Shown here in pieces: positions 17,411 to 25,086 of a stretch of 64,000 nt of DNA. The notes below the pieces were generated by a model, which saw only the letters and a program-made list of their open reading frames with translations, searched no databases and was not told the DNA's origin. A program made the translations under genes and the position numbers. The stretch covers positions 62,001 through 126,000 of the forward strand of contig ONFF01000005.1 of NCBI GenBank assembly GCA_900317055.1. Direction: 5' to 3'. Origin of the DNA: an uncultured Bacteroidales bacterium (GTDB lineage Bacteria; Bacteroidota; Bacteroidia; Bacteroidales; F082). Position 1 is the stretch's first letter; the number at the start of each line of letters is the position of its first letter.

Positions 17411-17418
17411 CAAATATA
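17411..17418 (-). promoter_or_regulatory. -7 box TATATTTG of the three-gene ATPase operon
   Basis: Perfect TAnnTTTG followed by GC, about 16 bp before the ATG. It lacks the GTGCAA operator seen at its neighbours. Confidence 0.55.
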
Positions 17419-17457
17419 CAGTTTTTATCAACGAAGGGCAGACAAGATTTGTTTTTA

Positions 17458-17982
17458 TTAACCAAACCAATACTCAGGCACATATTCGCCATCCATTACG
17501 GCACCTTCAAGACGGTCATAGTCGAAGTAGCCTTCCTCGTCATAACAATCTGCCGTGTCGAAACACAAAGGATCCCTCGGTATTCGATAATTATGATGTC
17601 TTGTATAAGTTCTTCTAATACCTCTAACGGGAAGTTCTGGGTTCAAGTCGTGGAAATAAATATTATATTCTTCTCCATCAAGCACCGCTTTGGTAGAATA
17701 ACGGTTCTTGCCATAAAAGTTCCAAATCTCGTCATATTCGAGGGGCAGGACCTCCTCTCCTCTCTCATTGATAATGCCCCATTTTTTCGCCGTGGCATAC
17801 CGATTACCCCCTTGTGGTATTCTAATGTTCACTCGGGCAAGACCTTGATCAAAGTTGTCAATCCAATCATACCTCCCGAAAGGAACAATAATGACACCAT
17901 TTTGGTCTATTACACCCCATTGATGCATTTCGTTCATCAGCACTCTAACTTCATTTCCAGTATTCTCACTCATTTGTATCAT
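17458..17982 (-). CDS. WG-repeat protein
   Basis: A 174-residue protein with two WG repeats (HQWGVIDQNGVIIVPFGRYDWI and KKWGIINERGEEVLPLEYDEI). WG repeats form beta structures of mostly unknown function. The C-terminal third is acidic and tyrosine-rich with no known motif. No signal peptide is seen. The ATG overlaps the stop of the 17979-18551 gene in an ATGA, and it also has its own promoter, site B, inside that gene's 3' end. Confidence 0.7.
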   Translation of the reverse strand: MIQMSENTGNEVRVLMNEMHQWGVIDQNGVIIVPFGRYDWIDNFDQGLARVNIRIPQGGNRYATAKKWGIINERGEEVLPLEYDEIWNFYGKNRYSTKAVLDGEEYNIYFHDLNPELPVRGIRRTYTRHHNYRIPRDPLCFDTADCYDEEGYFDYDRLEGAVMDGEYVPEYWFG

Positions 17983-18551
17983 AATCTTTCTGTTTTGTTT
18001 TCGTCTGCAAAAGTATTGGTCGTTTGTGCAACCAATTTGCACGTTTCTAGATTATCTTCATCCTGATAACGATCGGCCAAAAAACCTATACGACGACGCT
18101 CGGGTTGCAACTGGAATTGCTCCTGAATGTTTGGATAGTTGGCAACCAAGTTATTGAAAGTAATACCTATTTGCTCATAAGCGAAATCGAACTCGCGCAA
18201 AAAATCCTTAGCTGAACGTATGGAGCTCACCACGCAACAGGAAAAATGGTCATCCCACAAGTGGGTAGTAGTGTAGTCGCTATGATTATTGCATTCCGAG
18301 GTTAGCCACATCAATCCTTGCTGTTGGACCTTATCCATATCTTGCAATGCAAAATCAAGGGAGAAATGCACCCTACGTCTTCCCCAGCTGAGGGCTTTTC
18401 CGATTCTTATTTCAAAAGGTTTACCCTCTTTGCTCACGACAAAGTGATTATCCGACATCTGACATTCAAAACCAGCCTTGGCAATTTTGCGGCTTAACAT
18501 CTTAATAAAACGCTGCTTTCTTTTCATGTTTCTGTCGTTTTTGTTCATCAT
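17979..18551 (-). CDS. Unknown soluble protein, paralogue of the 13105-13791 product
   Basis: A 190-residue protein without membrane segments. Residues about 80-160 match the C-terminal domain of the protein at 13105-13791 (conserved DxHFxC, SAKDFLREFDFAYEQIG, YPNI, IGF). The N-terminus is basic (KRKQRFIKMLSRKIAKAG). It is divergent from the WYL regulator gene and coupled to the WG-repeat gene downstream. Its promoter region contains operator site C. Function unknown. Confidence 0.6.
   Translation of the reverse strand: MMNKNDRNMKRKQRFIKMLSRKIAKAGFECQMSDNHFVVSKEGKPFEIRIGKALSWGRRRVHFSLDFALQDMDKVQQQGLMWLTSECNNHSDYTTTHLWDDHFSCCVVSSIRSAKDFLREFDFAYEQIGITFNNLVANYPNIQEQFQLQPERRRIGFLADRYQDEDNLETCKLVAQTTNTFADENKTERL
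18008..18042 (-). promoter_or_regulatory. Promoter with -7 TACTTTTG and operator GTGCAA-N5-TTGCAC (site B)
   Basis: The -7 box is 18008-18015, the inverted repeat 18026-18042, with 10 bp between, exactly as at site A. It is inside the 3' end of the preceding gene and would serve the WG-repeat gene. Confidence 0.65.
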
Positions 18552-18574
18552 CTTTTCATCGTTGTTTCTGGCTG

Positions 18575-18609
18575 CAAAAAAAGACTATATGTATGCAAAC
18601 TATTTGCAC
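18575..18609 (-). promoter_or_regulatory. Operator ATGCAA-N5-TTGCAC with weak -7 (site C)
   Basis: The inverted repeat is 18593-18609. Ten bases away, at 18575-18582, TTTTTTTG stands where sites A and B have TACTTTTG. It lies in the divergent region between the paralogue gene and the WYL regulator gene. Confidence 0.6.
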
Positions 18610-18612
18610 AAA

Positions 18613-18632
18613 CAAAAATAGTTGTATTTTTG
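18613..18632. promoter_or_regulatory. Back-to-back -7 boxes, one per strand
   Basis: A minus-strand TATTTTTG at 18613-18620 and a plus-strand TATTTTTG at 18625-18632 are separated by GTTG, forming a 20-bp palindrome. The plus box fits the WYL regulator gene 51 bp downstream. Confidence 0.5.
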
Positions 18633-18683
18633 CCTTGATAATCATCATATGTTTTTATCAAACAGAATATAAATCAACCAGTT

Positions 18684-19670
18684 ATGCCAAATACAAAGTT
18701 TTCCTTCATCCGCTGCCGCATTCTTGACAAGTGTTTTCGCAACCCAGTAAAACAGTACCAAATTCAAGATTTAATCGATGCCTGTGAGGAAGAACTCAAT
18801 ATGAGCATCAGCCGTCGCACTATATATTACGACATCGATTTCATGAAAAGTTTGGATGGTTGGGAAGCACCTATCGAGGCTATCAAGGATGGAAATCGCC
18901 GATATTACCGCTATACCGATCCTGATTTCTCCATAGATAAAGTTCCCTTGTCTGAAGCCCAATTAAAGCAACTTCAATCTGCGGTGGATGTGCTGAGAAC
19001 CGTGGAAGGTTTGCCACAATTCGAGGGACTGAACGACAGTCTAGAAAAGATTGGCATGATGGCTTACGACACCGACGCAGAGCATTGTTTCGAATTAGAC
19101 CATAACAACTACGTAGGTGGTACTGAACACATCACCCCGCTGTTCAATGCAATACAATACCAAACTGTTCAGAGTATCCATTACAAGCCGTTTGACGAAG
19201 AGGAAAAAGAGATTGTCTTTCATCCTCAATTCCTAAAGCAATACAACAACCGATGGTATATTTTTGGCATGGAGCAAGAGCATCCCGACGAAGTTTGGAA
19301 TTTGGCACTTGATAGGATTGTCAGCATAAAGCCCACCAAACTGCCCTATATAAAACTCGAAAAGAATTGGCAGGATTATTTCAGCGACATCATTGGCGTG
19401 ACCAACTACAAGGATGCGCCTGTGAAGGAAGTGCATTTTGTGGTTTATGGAAAGACCGCACATTATTTATATACAAAGCCCATTCACGAATCGCAAGTTT
19501 CCCATTGGAACGAAGACGGTTCGTTGGATGTGAAGCTCAAAGTCAAGATCAACTATGAGCTGAAGCGTTTGTTGTTGTCATACGCTGCCGATATCACCAT
19601 CCTCTCCCCGCAGTCGCTGGTCGAAGAACATAAAATGAGTCTGAAAAAAGCCTTAGAACAGTACCAATGA
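18684..19670 (+). CDS. WYL-domain transcriptional regulator
   Basis: A 328-residue regulator. The N-terminus (FSFIRCRILDKCF...SRRTIYYDIDFM) is a helix-turn-helix of the DeoR/YafY kind. The central and C-terminal part is a WYL domain (QTVQSIHYKPFDEEEKEIVFHPQFLKQYNNRWYIFG) plus the WCX-like extension. WYL proteins sense nucleic-acid or nucleotide ligands and often control defence genes. It is divergent from the unknown paralogue gene, with operator site C and two -7 boxes between them. I infer that it binds the (G/A)TGCAA-N5-TTGCAC sites of the island. Confidence 0.85.
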   Translation: MPNTKFSFIRCRILDKCFRNPVKQYQIQDLIDACEEELNMSISRRTIYYDIDFMKSLDGWEAPIEAIKDGNRRYYRYTDPDFSIDKVPLSEAQLKQLQSAVDVLRTVEGLPQFEGLNDSLEKIGMMAYDTDAEHCFELDHNNYVGGTEHITPLFNAIQYQTVQSIHYKPFDEEEKEIVFHPQFLKQYNNRWYIFGMEQEHPDEVWNLALDRIVSIKPTKLPYIKLEKNWQDYFSDIIGVTNYKDAPVKEVHFVVYGKTAHYLYTKPIHESQVSHWNEDGSLDVKLKVKINYELKRLLLSYAADITILSPQSLVEEHKMSLKKALEQYQ

Positions 19671-19798
19671 CTTCTTGTGAAGTGCTTTTAACAGTAGTTT
19701 CTTAAACTCTTCAATATCAGGCAAGGCTTTTCTTGAATTCCTCTGGCATTTAAGCAGTGGTTTTGTATGTGGCCACGCCCATGGGTTTGCCGTCCTTC

Positions 19799-19824
19799 AA
19801 TTCGGCAATCATGATTGCCGAATT
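19799..19824. repeat. 26-bp perfect palindrome
   Basis: AATTCGGCAATCA is followed directly by its reverse complement. It lies in the decayed spacer and could form a cruciform or be a binding or recombination site. Confidence 0.6.
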
Positions 19825-20104
19825 AATAACTGCTTGATTATCATTATTCTGTAATTAAGCAATTGCAATTGGCGAATTAATGCTCAATTCGTCGGTCGAG
19901 ACCGATGGATTTGGAATTACTGCTTTGTTGTATGTCTCGGGTCTGTTCATGTACCTTGCTTTTTGTCGTGCAAATATAGATTATTTCCCAGTTATCGTTT
20001 CTCCAGAATACCTTATCCTATTTTCAAAAAACGGAAGTATGGACACTTTTTGTAAGTGGATGCATGAGAGTTATTCCTTTCGAAAAATGTGCAAGATTAT
20101 GAGC

Positions 20105-20212
20105 AATTTGTTTCTCCCAAAGGATTCATTTCGTGTTTGTTATAGTTCTCTTACGCTTTTTCTTTGCTCGCATTCGCATAGCAATACTCGCACAGATGCG
20201 GGCAGGTGTCGG
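20105..20212 (-). pseudogene. 3' fragment of a second DUF1848 gene
   Basis: About 100 bases beginning TTTCTCCCAAAGGATTCATT match the 3' end of the intact DUF1848 gene at 21786-21890 with only a few changes, in the same orientation. The similarity stops sharply on both sides. It contains the codons for the CPHLCEYCYAN cluster. With the intact copy it forms a direct repeat around the Schlafen-like gene. Confidence 0.75.
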
Positions 20213-20400
20213 CTTGTATTTCAGCTTGTAAGCGTAGTTGGTGTTTTGCTCTATCATCATAATCTTGCGTGTTGTTTGACTAATGATAGCCCTATTCGCT
20301 CATTTTTCGCTCAATTACTTGTTTTTTATGCGCCATTTGTGCCATTTTTGAGCCGTTTTTGAGCCAATTGAGCCGATTTTGATTGTTGGTATAGTGATAC

Positions 20401-20455
20401 AATTGACCATTAATTGACTAAATTGACTATTGAATGACTATTAATTGACTAATTC
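20401..20455. repeat. Degenerate tandem words AATTGACTA
   Basis: AATTGAC recurs four times at 9-12-base steps, with a variant GAATGAC. The block runs into the stop codon of the Schlafen-like gene. Confidence 0.6.
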
Positions 20456-21775
20456 GTAATAACTTCCAGCACCATACCCCCTGTTAATCAGCAATTTGAA
20501 TACTTTAGTCAATTCATTCAATTCTTTTGTCGCAGTTTGTCGAGCGACTGTATTGATTTCTTGATATACTTTATTTGTAATCTTGCCTTTATCTTTCACA
20601 TACAAAACAGCCTTTATCTGCCTCTCATTCAATCCTTTGGCTTGCAATTCTTCTTCGTTAAACAAGTCTTTGCGAAACACCACCCAAAAACCAGAACTAT
20701 CATAATAATAAAGAGGCTGTGGCAATCCTGCCTTGGCGCACTGCTCGTTCATCTTGCGGATGCCGCGCCCCCATGCTTCAATGTAGCCTATGCGGAAAAA
20801 AGCATTGGAGATGTCGGGATTGTGAGGTACGGAGGAGTGTTTTTTCTGTAAGGTGTCGATAGTCCAATTCTCTGGCAATTTACCGTAGTTCCATATCATA
20901 ATCTTATCCTTGTAAACGCTGATTTGAATGGGTGTCGCTCCTGTGTAATCTTTGTGAGCGACGGCGTTATGCAAGGCTTCTCTTATCGCTTCCTTGGGAT
21001 ATTCAAATGTCTCAACGCGATAAATCCCATCATAACTAATCAATGCCTTGATGTATTTCGTGAAAAGCAAGTCCATCGTTTTCTCAACTTGCTCAAACAG
21101 ATTGCCATGAATCTCGTCTTGGTAGCGCAAATCGCTGTCGGATTCAAAGTATCCGATTTTGATGTAAGCGTTGGTCACAAACTTTTCAGGGTCGGAATGG
21201 AAAAGCAACAATGCGGCACGCTTCAGGTATTTGCCTTCCGTAAGTTTCAAGTTGGCAAGCAACAATTCATTGCTGTCAGTCAAGACATCGTCGTTAAGAC
21301 GGTTGCTTTTGATTCCCTTTTTCCGGAAAAAGTCGAATGTCTCCGATTTCAGATCCTTAATTGCAACATTAGGCACTGGTACGCCATCCCAATGCTTGCC
21401 TTGTTTGCCCAAAAGAAATTGATCCAATGCGGCACCTTTCAACTCTTGTTTGGTGCTGCCGCTACGGTAATGGTATTCTCCTTTGCAACTTACTGGGTTG
21501 AGTTGTGGTTCAACGACAATCTCGATATAATCGCCATTGTCGGATTTGTGAAGATTGACATCAGCCACGATGCCTAAGACCGTGGTTATCTTGTTTGGAA
21601 GTTCTTCCAGTAGCTTTTTGGCGTTGTTTAAACCAACGACATTACCATCGTCGTCCTTGCCAATGAAAATGGTTCCGCCCTGCGCATTGGCAAATCCGCA
21701 AATCCATTTTAGATACTCGTCTTTCCAAACGGTCTTGTATTCTATGTTTTGTGATTCTGTCATGTTTTGTATCAT
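20441..21775 (-). CDS. Schlafen AlbA_2 domain ATP-binding protein
   Basis: A 444-residue protein. The N-terminus (ESQNIEYKTVWKDEYLKWICGFANAQGGTIFIGKDDDGNVVG) is a Schlafen AlbA_2 domain. The middle (EYPKEAIREALHNAVAHKDY, IWNYGKLPEN, GRGIRKM) is an HATPase-like domain of the kind paired with AlbA_2. The C-terminus looks like a winged helix (LNERQIKAVLYVKDKGKITNKVYQEI). Family members are predicted transcriptional regulators or stress/defence factors. The ATG overlaps the DUF1848 stop in an ATGA, and the gene lies between direct repeats of the DUF1848 3' end. Confidence 0.85.
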   Translation of the reverse strand: MIQNMTESQNIEYKTVWKDEYLKWICGFANAQGGTIFIGKDDDGNVVGLNNAKKLLEELPNKITTVLGIVADVNLHKSDNGDYIEIVVEPQLNPVSCKGEYHYRSGSTKQELKGAALDQFLLGKQGKHWDGVPVPNVAIKDLKSETFDFFRKKGIKSNRLNDDVLTDSNELLLANLKLTEGKYLKRAALLLFHSDPEKFVTNAYIKIGYFESDSDLRYQDEIHGNLFEQVEKTMDLLFTKYIKALISYDGIYRVETFEYPKEAIREALHNAVAHKDYTGATPIQISVYKDKIMIWNYGKLPENWTIDTLQKKHSSVPHNPDISNAFFRIGYIEAWGRGIRKMNEQCAKAGLPQPLYYYDSSGFWVVFRKDLFNEEELQAKGLNERQIKAVLYVKDKGKITNKVYQEINTVARQTATKELNELTKVFKLLINRGYGAGSYYELVN

Positions 21776-22794
21776 TTTCCCGTAATCGTTTCTCCCAAAG
21801 GATTCATTTCGTGTTTATTATAGTTCTCTTGCGCTTTTTCCTTACTCGCATTCGCGTAGCAATACTCGCACAGATGCGGGCAGGTGTTGTACTCGCCGAT
21901 GTCCTTGCTCACCATGCAACCGCAGAACTGCCGCTGGCCTTTGTCGCGGTTGTCGCGGTGCTTGATGATGGACGGTTTGGGGTCGAAAAGGTCGCCTTCG
22001 GTAATCTCCACGCCGAGGAAGTCCATCAAGGCCTTGTCGTGGTGGGCAAAACGAATCATCAGGTCATCATCCACGCAACGGTTGTGCTCCACACCATCAA
22101 GATTGGCCGCCTCGCCACAGGTTGCCAAAGCATAGTTCCAGCCTTTTACTTTGTTCAACTCTACCAACCGTTTGGCAAATTCCACCATCTGCTCCGGCAA
22201 CCATTCCGAATAATTGATGTTGCTCTTTTCAAGATTTGCCTTTACTTTCTTGTATAAACCAATGTCGGCAAAGCTGAAAACAAGTTTCTCCGTGTAACCC
22301 TTCAATTGGTCGCCGATGTTTTCCACTTTTCTCAAAAGGTCGTCCATACTGATTTGGTCGGTCAGAATCAGAGGGTCAAAGCGCCAAATCACACGGCCTT
22401 TGCCCAACTTGTCCACCAACCTTTTGAAGGTGTCAATTCTTTCCTCCAATGGCGGAACGCCCTTTTCCAAGCCTTCTTTCTCGTAATCGTTCAGCGTATA
22501 TTGAATGTAACAACCGATATTTCTTTCCTTCAGTTTGTCCAAATGCTCAAGCAACGGCTCGGGGTTCTTCGACCAAAACACGATGAAACGGCATTTTTCA
22601 TACGAGACAAAACTCTTCACACCATTAAAAGGATTGGTCCAAGCCGAGTAGCCCACCTTCAGCCGATGGAAGAACCAGTCGGCATAGAAAGCGGGAATGT
22701 CTGTGCTGCGGCTTGCAGAGATGATGACCGGAGCTTGTGCTTCAGCCATCATGCCGTTATCACGCTGGATTTGTATTTTTTGCCATTGTGCCAT
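21772..22794 (-). CDS. DUF1848 family protein (radical-SAM-like, C-terminal Cys cluster)
   Basis: A 340-residue DUF1848 protein. It starts with a basic-to-acidic segment and ISASRSTDIPAFYADWFFHRL, typical of this family. Further motifs are FWSKNPEPLLEHL and CYIQYTLNDYEKEGLEKGVPPL. The C-terminal CGCMVSKDIGEYNTCPHLCEYCYA contains CxxxCxxC, which could bind an iron-sulphur cluster. The fold resembles radical SAM/spore photoproduct lyase enzymes, but no reaction is known. It is the first gene of a coupled pair with the Schlafen-like gene. Confidence 0.85.
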   Translation of the reverse strand: MAQWQKIQIQRDNGMMAEAQAPVIISASRSTDIPAFYADWFFHRLKVGYSAWTNPFNGVKSFVSYEKCRFIVFWSKNPEPLLEHLDKLKERNIGCYIQYTLNDYEKEGLEKGVPPLEERIDTFKRLVDKLGKGRVIWRFDPLILTDQISMDDLLRKVENIGDQLKGYTEKLVFSFADIGLYKKVKANLEKSNINYSEWLPEQMVEFAKRLVELNKVKGWNYALATCGEAANLDGVEHNRCVDDDLMIRFAHHDKALMDFLGVEITEGDLFDPKPSIIKHRDNRDKGQRQFCGCMVSKDIGEYNTCPHLCEYCYANASKEKAQENYNKHEMNPLGETITGK

Positions 22795-22842
22795 CTGTCA
22801 CTTCTGTTTTAAATGCGATGGACAGGCTCGCCTAAAAGCAAA

Positions 22843-23607
22843 CTACTTTGAAAGGTGGAAACGGTAGCCGTCCCAAGCAAAGGTCCGCTCCTTGTTCCCG
22901 GTCGAGGTATAGATATGGGCCTTGATGTCTTTTCCACTGCGGGGCAAAGACAGCGTCACCACGGGGCGGTCTTCCATCCATTTGTCGAACTCCTCGTTGG
23001 TCATCTGTTTCCACTCACCCGTCACGTGGTCGGTGGCAAAATAGTGTTCTCCATCGCATCTCCACTGTAGGGGTGCCAAGCTGGACAGTTCTTCACCATC
23101 GATGGCTTCGTTGAAACCATACAACTTATGGGTCGCCTTGTCATACAGGAAAAACATGGTGCCATCATATTGTCCGTCATTATGGGGCTTCCCTTGATAG
23201 GTGCCTCCTATGTTCTCAGCAAACAGCTTATGTTTCCCGTCGGCGCAATTCCAGACACACATTTCCACAACAGTAATACTTTCCACCGGCTCACCTTCTT
23301 CATCCTCATATGCCTTGTCATAGTCCATCTCATATCTGAAATAGCCGTTCTTCTCATCCAAAACAATCGTCGTGCCCTTGCCCAACGGCTTGTTCTTCCG
23401 ATAGAGTTGCCAGGCCTCGCTCATAGGTCCATTCAATTCATCCTCCGGCTCTGCCAGCAGCATCCAAGAAACGAAATCGGAGATGGAGCCCTTCGAGAGC
23501 TTTCCTATTTCATATAGCTCATCCATATTGTAAGGTTTTTGGGCATTGGCTTCCAGGCCAAATAACAGGGCCATCACGCCACATATTAAGAATACCGTTT
23601 TTTTCAT
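22843..23607 (-). CDS. Secreted protein of unknown function
   Basis: A 254-residue protein with a signal peptide (MKKTVFLICGVMALLFGLEANAQ, cleaved after ANA). The mature part is tryptophan- and aromatic-rich with mostly beta character (NGYFRYEMDYDKAYEDEEGE, GTMFFLYDKATHKLYGF). I see no known domain. It lies 18 bp downstream of the NtrC-type regulator, in the same direction, so it may be co-transcribed. Confidence 0.65.
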   Translation of the reverse strand: MKKTVFLICGVMALLFGLEANAQKPYNMDELYEIGKLSKGSISDFVSWMLLAEPEDELNGPMSEAWQLYRKNKPLGKGTTIVLDEKNGYFRYEMDYDKAYEDEEGEPVESITVVEMCVWNCADGKHKLFAENIGGTYQGKPHNDGQYDGTMFFLYDKATHKLYGFNEAIDGEELSSLAPLQWRCDGEHYFATDHVTGEWKQMTNEEFDKWMEDRPVVTLSLPRSGKDIKAHIYTSTGNKERTFAWDGYRFHLSK

Positions 23608-23625
23608 GGCAATAGCTGATCAGGA

Positions 23626-24963
23626 TTATAGTTCAATTCCGTATAGATGCATCTTATTATATAAGGTCTTGCGGTCGATTTGCAGCAGCTTGGCTGCTAC
23701 GGTCTTGTTACCCCTCGCCTTCTGCAAGGCAGCTTCGATCTGTTCCTTCTCATGCTCGGGACGCAAGGCCCAGTCGTCCTCATCCGAGGCAATGACGGTC
23801 TTCTTGTTGGGCGCGCTGAATACTGGCAGGTCGTCCAGCTCGATGTTCTCACTTTCTGCAAACAGCACACAACGACGCACCACATTGCGCAACTCACGCA
23901 GGTTGCCGTTCCAGCGTTGCTCTTTCATCCGCTGCAAGGCATCTTCTGAAATGCCCTTCACATTCTTGCCCAACTCCTCGTTGGCCTGACGGATGAAGAA
24001 GGAGGTCAACTCATCGAAGTCCTCCAAACGGTCGCGCAAAGGCGGCACCTCGATGGCGAACTCGTTGATGCGGTGGAACAAATCCTGACGGAAACGCCCT
24101 TCCTCGATGGCATGCTCCAAGTCTTCGTTGGTGGCGGCAATGATGCGCACATCCACTTGGATGTCAGTGGCCGAGCCCACAGGCCTTACCTTCTGCTCCT
24201 GCAAGGCACGCAAGAGTTGCATCTGTACCTCGTAAGGCAGGTTGCCCACCTCATCAAGGAACACCGTGCCACCCTTGGCTTGTTCGAACACACCTTTCTT
24301 GTCGGCAATGGCAGAGGTGAACGAGCCTTTCAGATGGCCGAACAACTCGCTAGGTGCCAACTCTTTCGACAGACTTCCACAGTCAACGGGGATGAAGGGA
24401 CCGTCCTTGAACTGACTCTTTTCGTGGATCATGCGCGCGATGTATTCCTTGCCCGTGCCACTCTCGCCGAGAATCAACACGGAGAACTTGGTGGGAGCCA
24501 CCAATTCCACATGTTTGTAGAGCCGCACCATGGCGGGACTGTTACCCCTCACCCACTGCTTGGTGCCCGGGACAAAGGTTTCCTCAACCTCGTCAACACC
24601 TGAAGTCAGCGCAGCAGCGATTTTCTCCTCCAACACACTTGGATTGATAGGTTTCTTGAGGTAGTCGAAAGCACCGAGTTTCATGGCCGAAACGGCGGTC
24701 TGCACTTCGGCATAGCCCGTCATCACGATGATGGGCACCTTGCTCTTCAGCTTCTCGCGCACCCAAGTCATCAGGATGATACCGTCACCATCGGGCAAAC
24801 GCAAATCGGTGAGAATCAAGCCAAAGTCACCATTGGAAATTTCAATCTTGGCCTGTTCGTATCGCGACGCAAGCACGGCCTCATAACCGTTCTTCTTCAG
24901 CCAGGTCTGAATCATCAGGCCGAAGGAGGCATCGTCTTCCACAACTAGAATTCTACATTTCAT
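23626..24963 (-). CDS. Sigma-54-dependent response regulator, NtrC family
   Basis: A 445-residue activator. The receiver domain begins KCRILVVEDDASFG and has the phospho-acceptor in LILTDLRLPDGDG. The AAA+ domain has GESGTGKE, a variant GAFTGA loop reading GSFTSA, and RFRQDLFHRIN. The C-terminus is a Fis-type helix-turn-helix (NKTVAAKLLQIDRKTLYNKM). It drives transcription at sigma-54 promoters when phosphorylated. No kinase is adjacent; the hybrid kinase at 8-10.4 kb is a possible partner. ATG 24963 is chosen because it starts the receiver domain; the -7 box ends only 4 bases before it. Confidence 0.92.
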   Translation of the reverse strand: MKCRILVVEDDASFGLMIQTWLKKNGYEAVLASRYEQAKIEISNGDFGLILTDLRLPDGDGIILMTWVREKLKSKVPIIVMTGYAEVQTAVSAMKLGAFDYLKKPINPSVLEEKIAAALTSGVDEVEETFVPGTKQWVRGNSPAMVRLYKHVELVAPTKFSVLILGESGTGKEYIARMIHEKSQFKDGPFIPVDCGSLSKELAPSELFGHLKGSFTSAIADKKGVFEQAKGGTVFLDEVGNLPYEVQMQLLRALQEQKVRPVGSATDIQVDVRIIAATNEDLEHAIEEGRFRQDLFHRINEFAIEVPPLRDRLEDFDELTSFFIRQANEELGKNVKGISEDALQRMKEQRWNGNLRELRNVVRRCVLFAESENIELDDLPVFSAPNKKTVIASDEDDWALRPEHEKEQIEAALQKARGNKTVAAKLLQIDRKTLYNKMHLYGIEL

Positions 24964-24967
24964 GCCG

Positions 24968-24975
24968 CAAAGATA
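24968..24975 (-). promoter_or_regulatory. -7 box TATCTTTG of NtrC-type regulator, leaderless
   Basis: Perfect box separated from the ATG by 4 bases, so the transcript should begin at about the start codon. Confidence 0.6.
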
Positions 24976-25007
24976 ACATTTTTCCGTAGATTCCACAAAA
25001 TTACACA

Positions 25008-25041
25008 CAAAAAAAAGCCCCACATTGGGGAAATGTGAGGC
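25008..25041 (-). terminator. Intrinsic terminator after coiled-coil lipoprotein
   Basis: A 10-bp stem GCCTCACATT/AATGTGGGGC with one G-T pair and a 5-base loop is followed on the minus strand by eight T. Confidence 0.75.
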
Positions 25042-25086
25042 ATTTTTAAAAAAATTGAAAACGAGCAGTTCCGTATTAACGGATTT

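Larger units (their letters stand above)
19671..20440. other. 770-bp spacer with decayed sequences
   Basis: No convincing gene. It holds a minus-strand remnant reading MIAELKDGKPMGVATYKTTA then stop (about 19753-19812), a 26-bp palindrome, a fragment of a DUF1848 gene, and short AATTGACTA words at its right end. It looks like a graveyard of former accessory genes. Confidence 0.55.

Noticed and set aside
19880..20362. 160-codon plus-strand open frame in the spacer
   Set aside because: Low-complexity Ser/Phe/Cys-rich peptide that runs across the DUF1848 fragment in antisense; no start signal or known motif.
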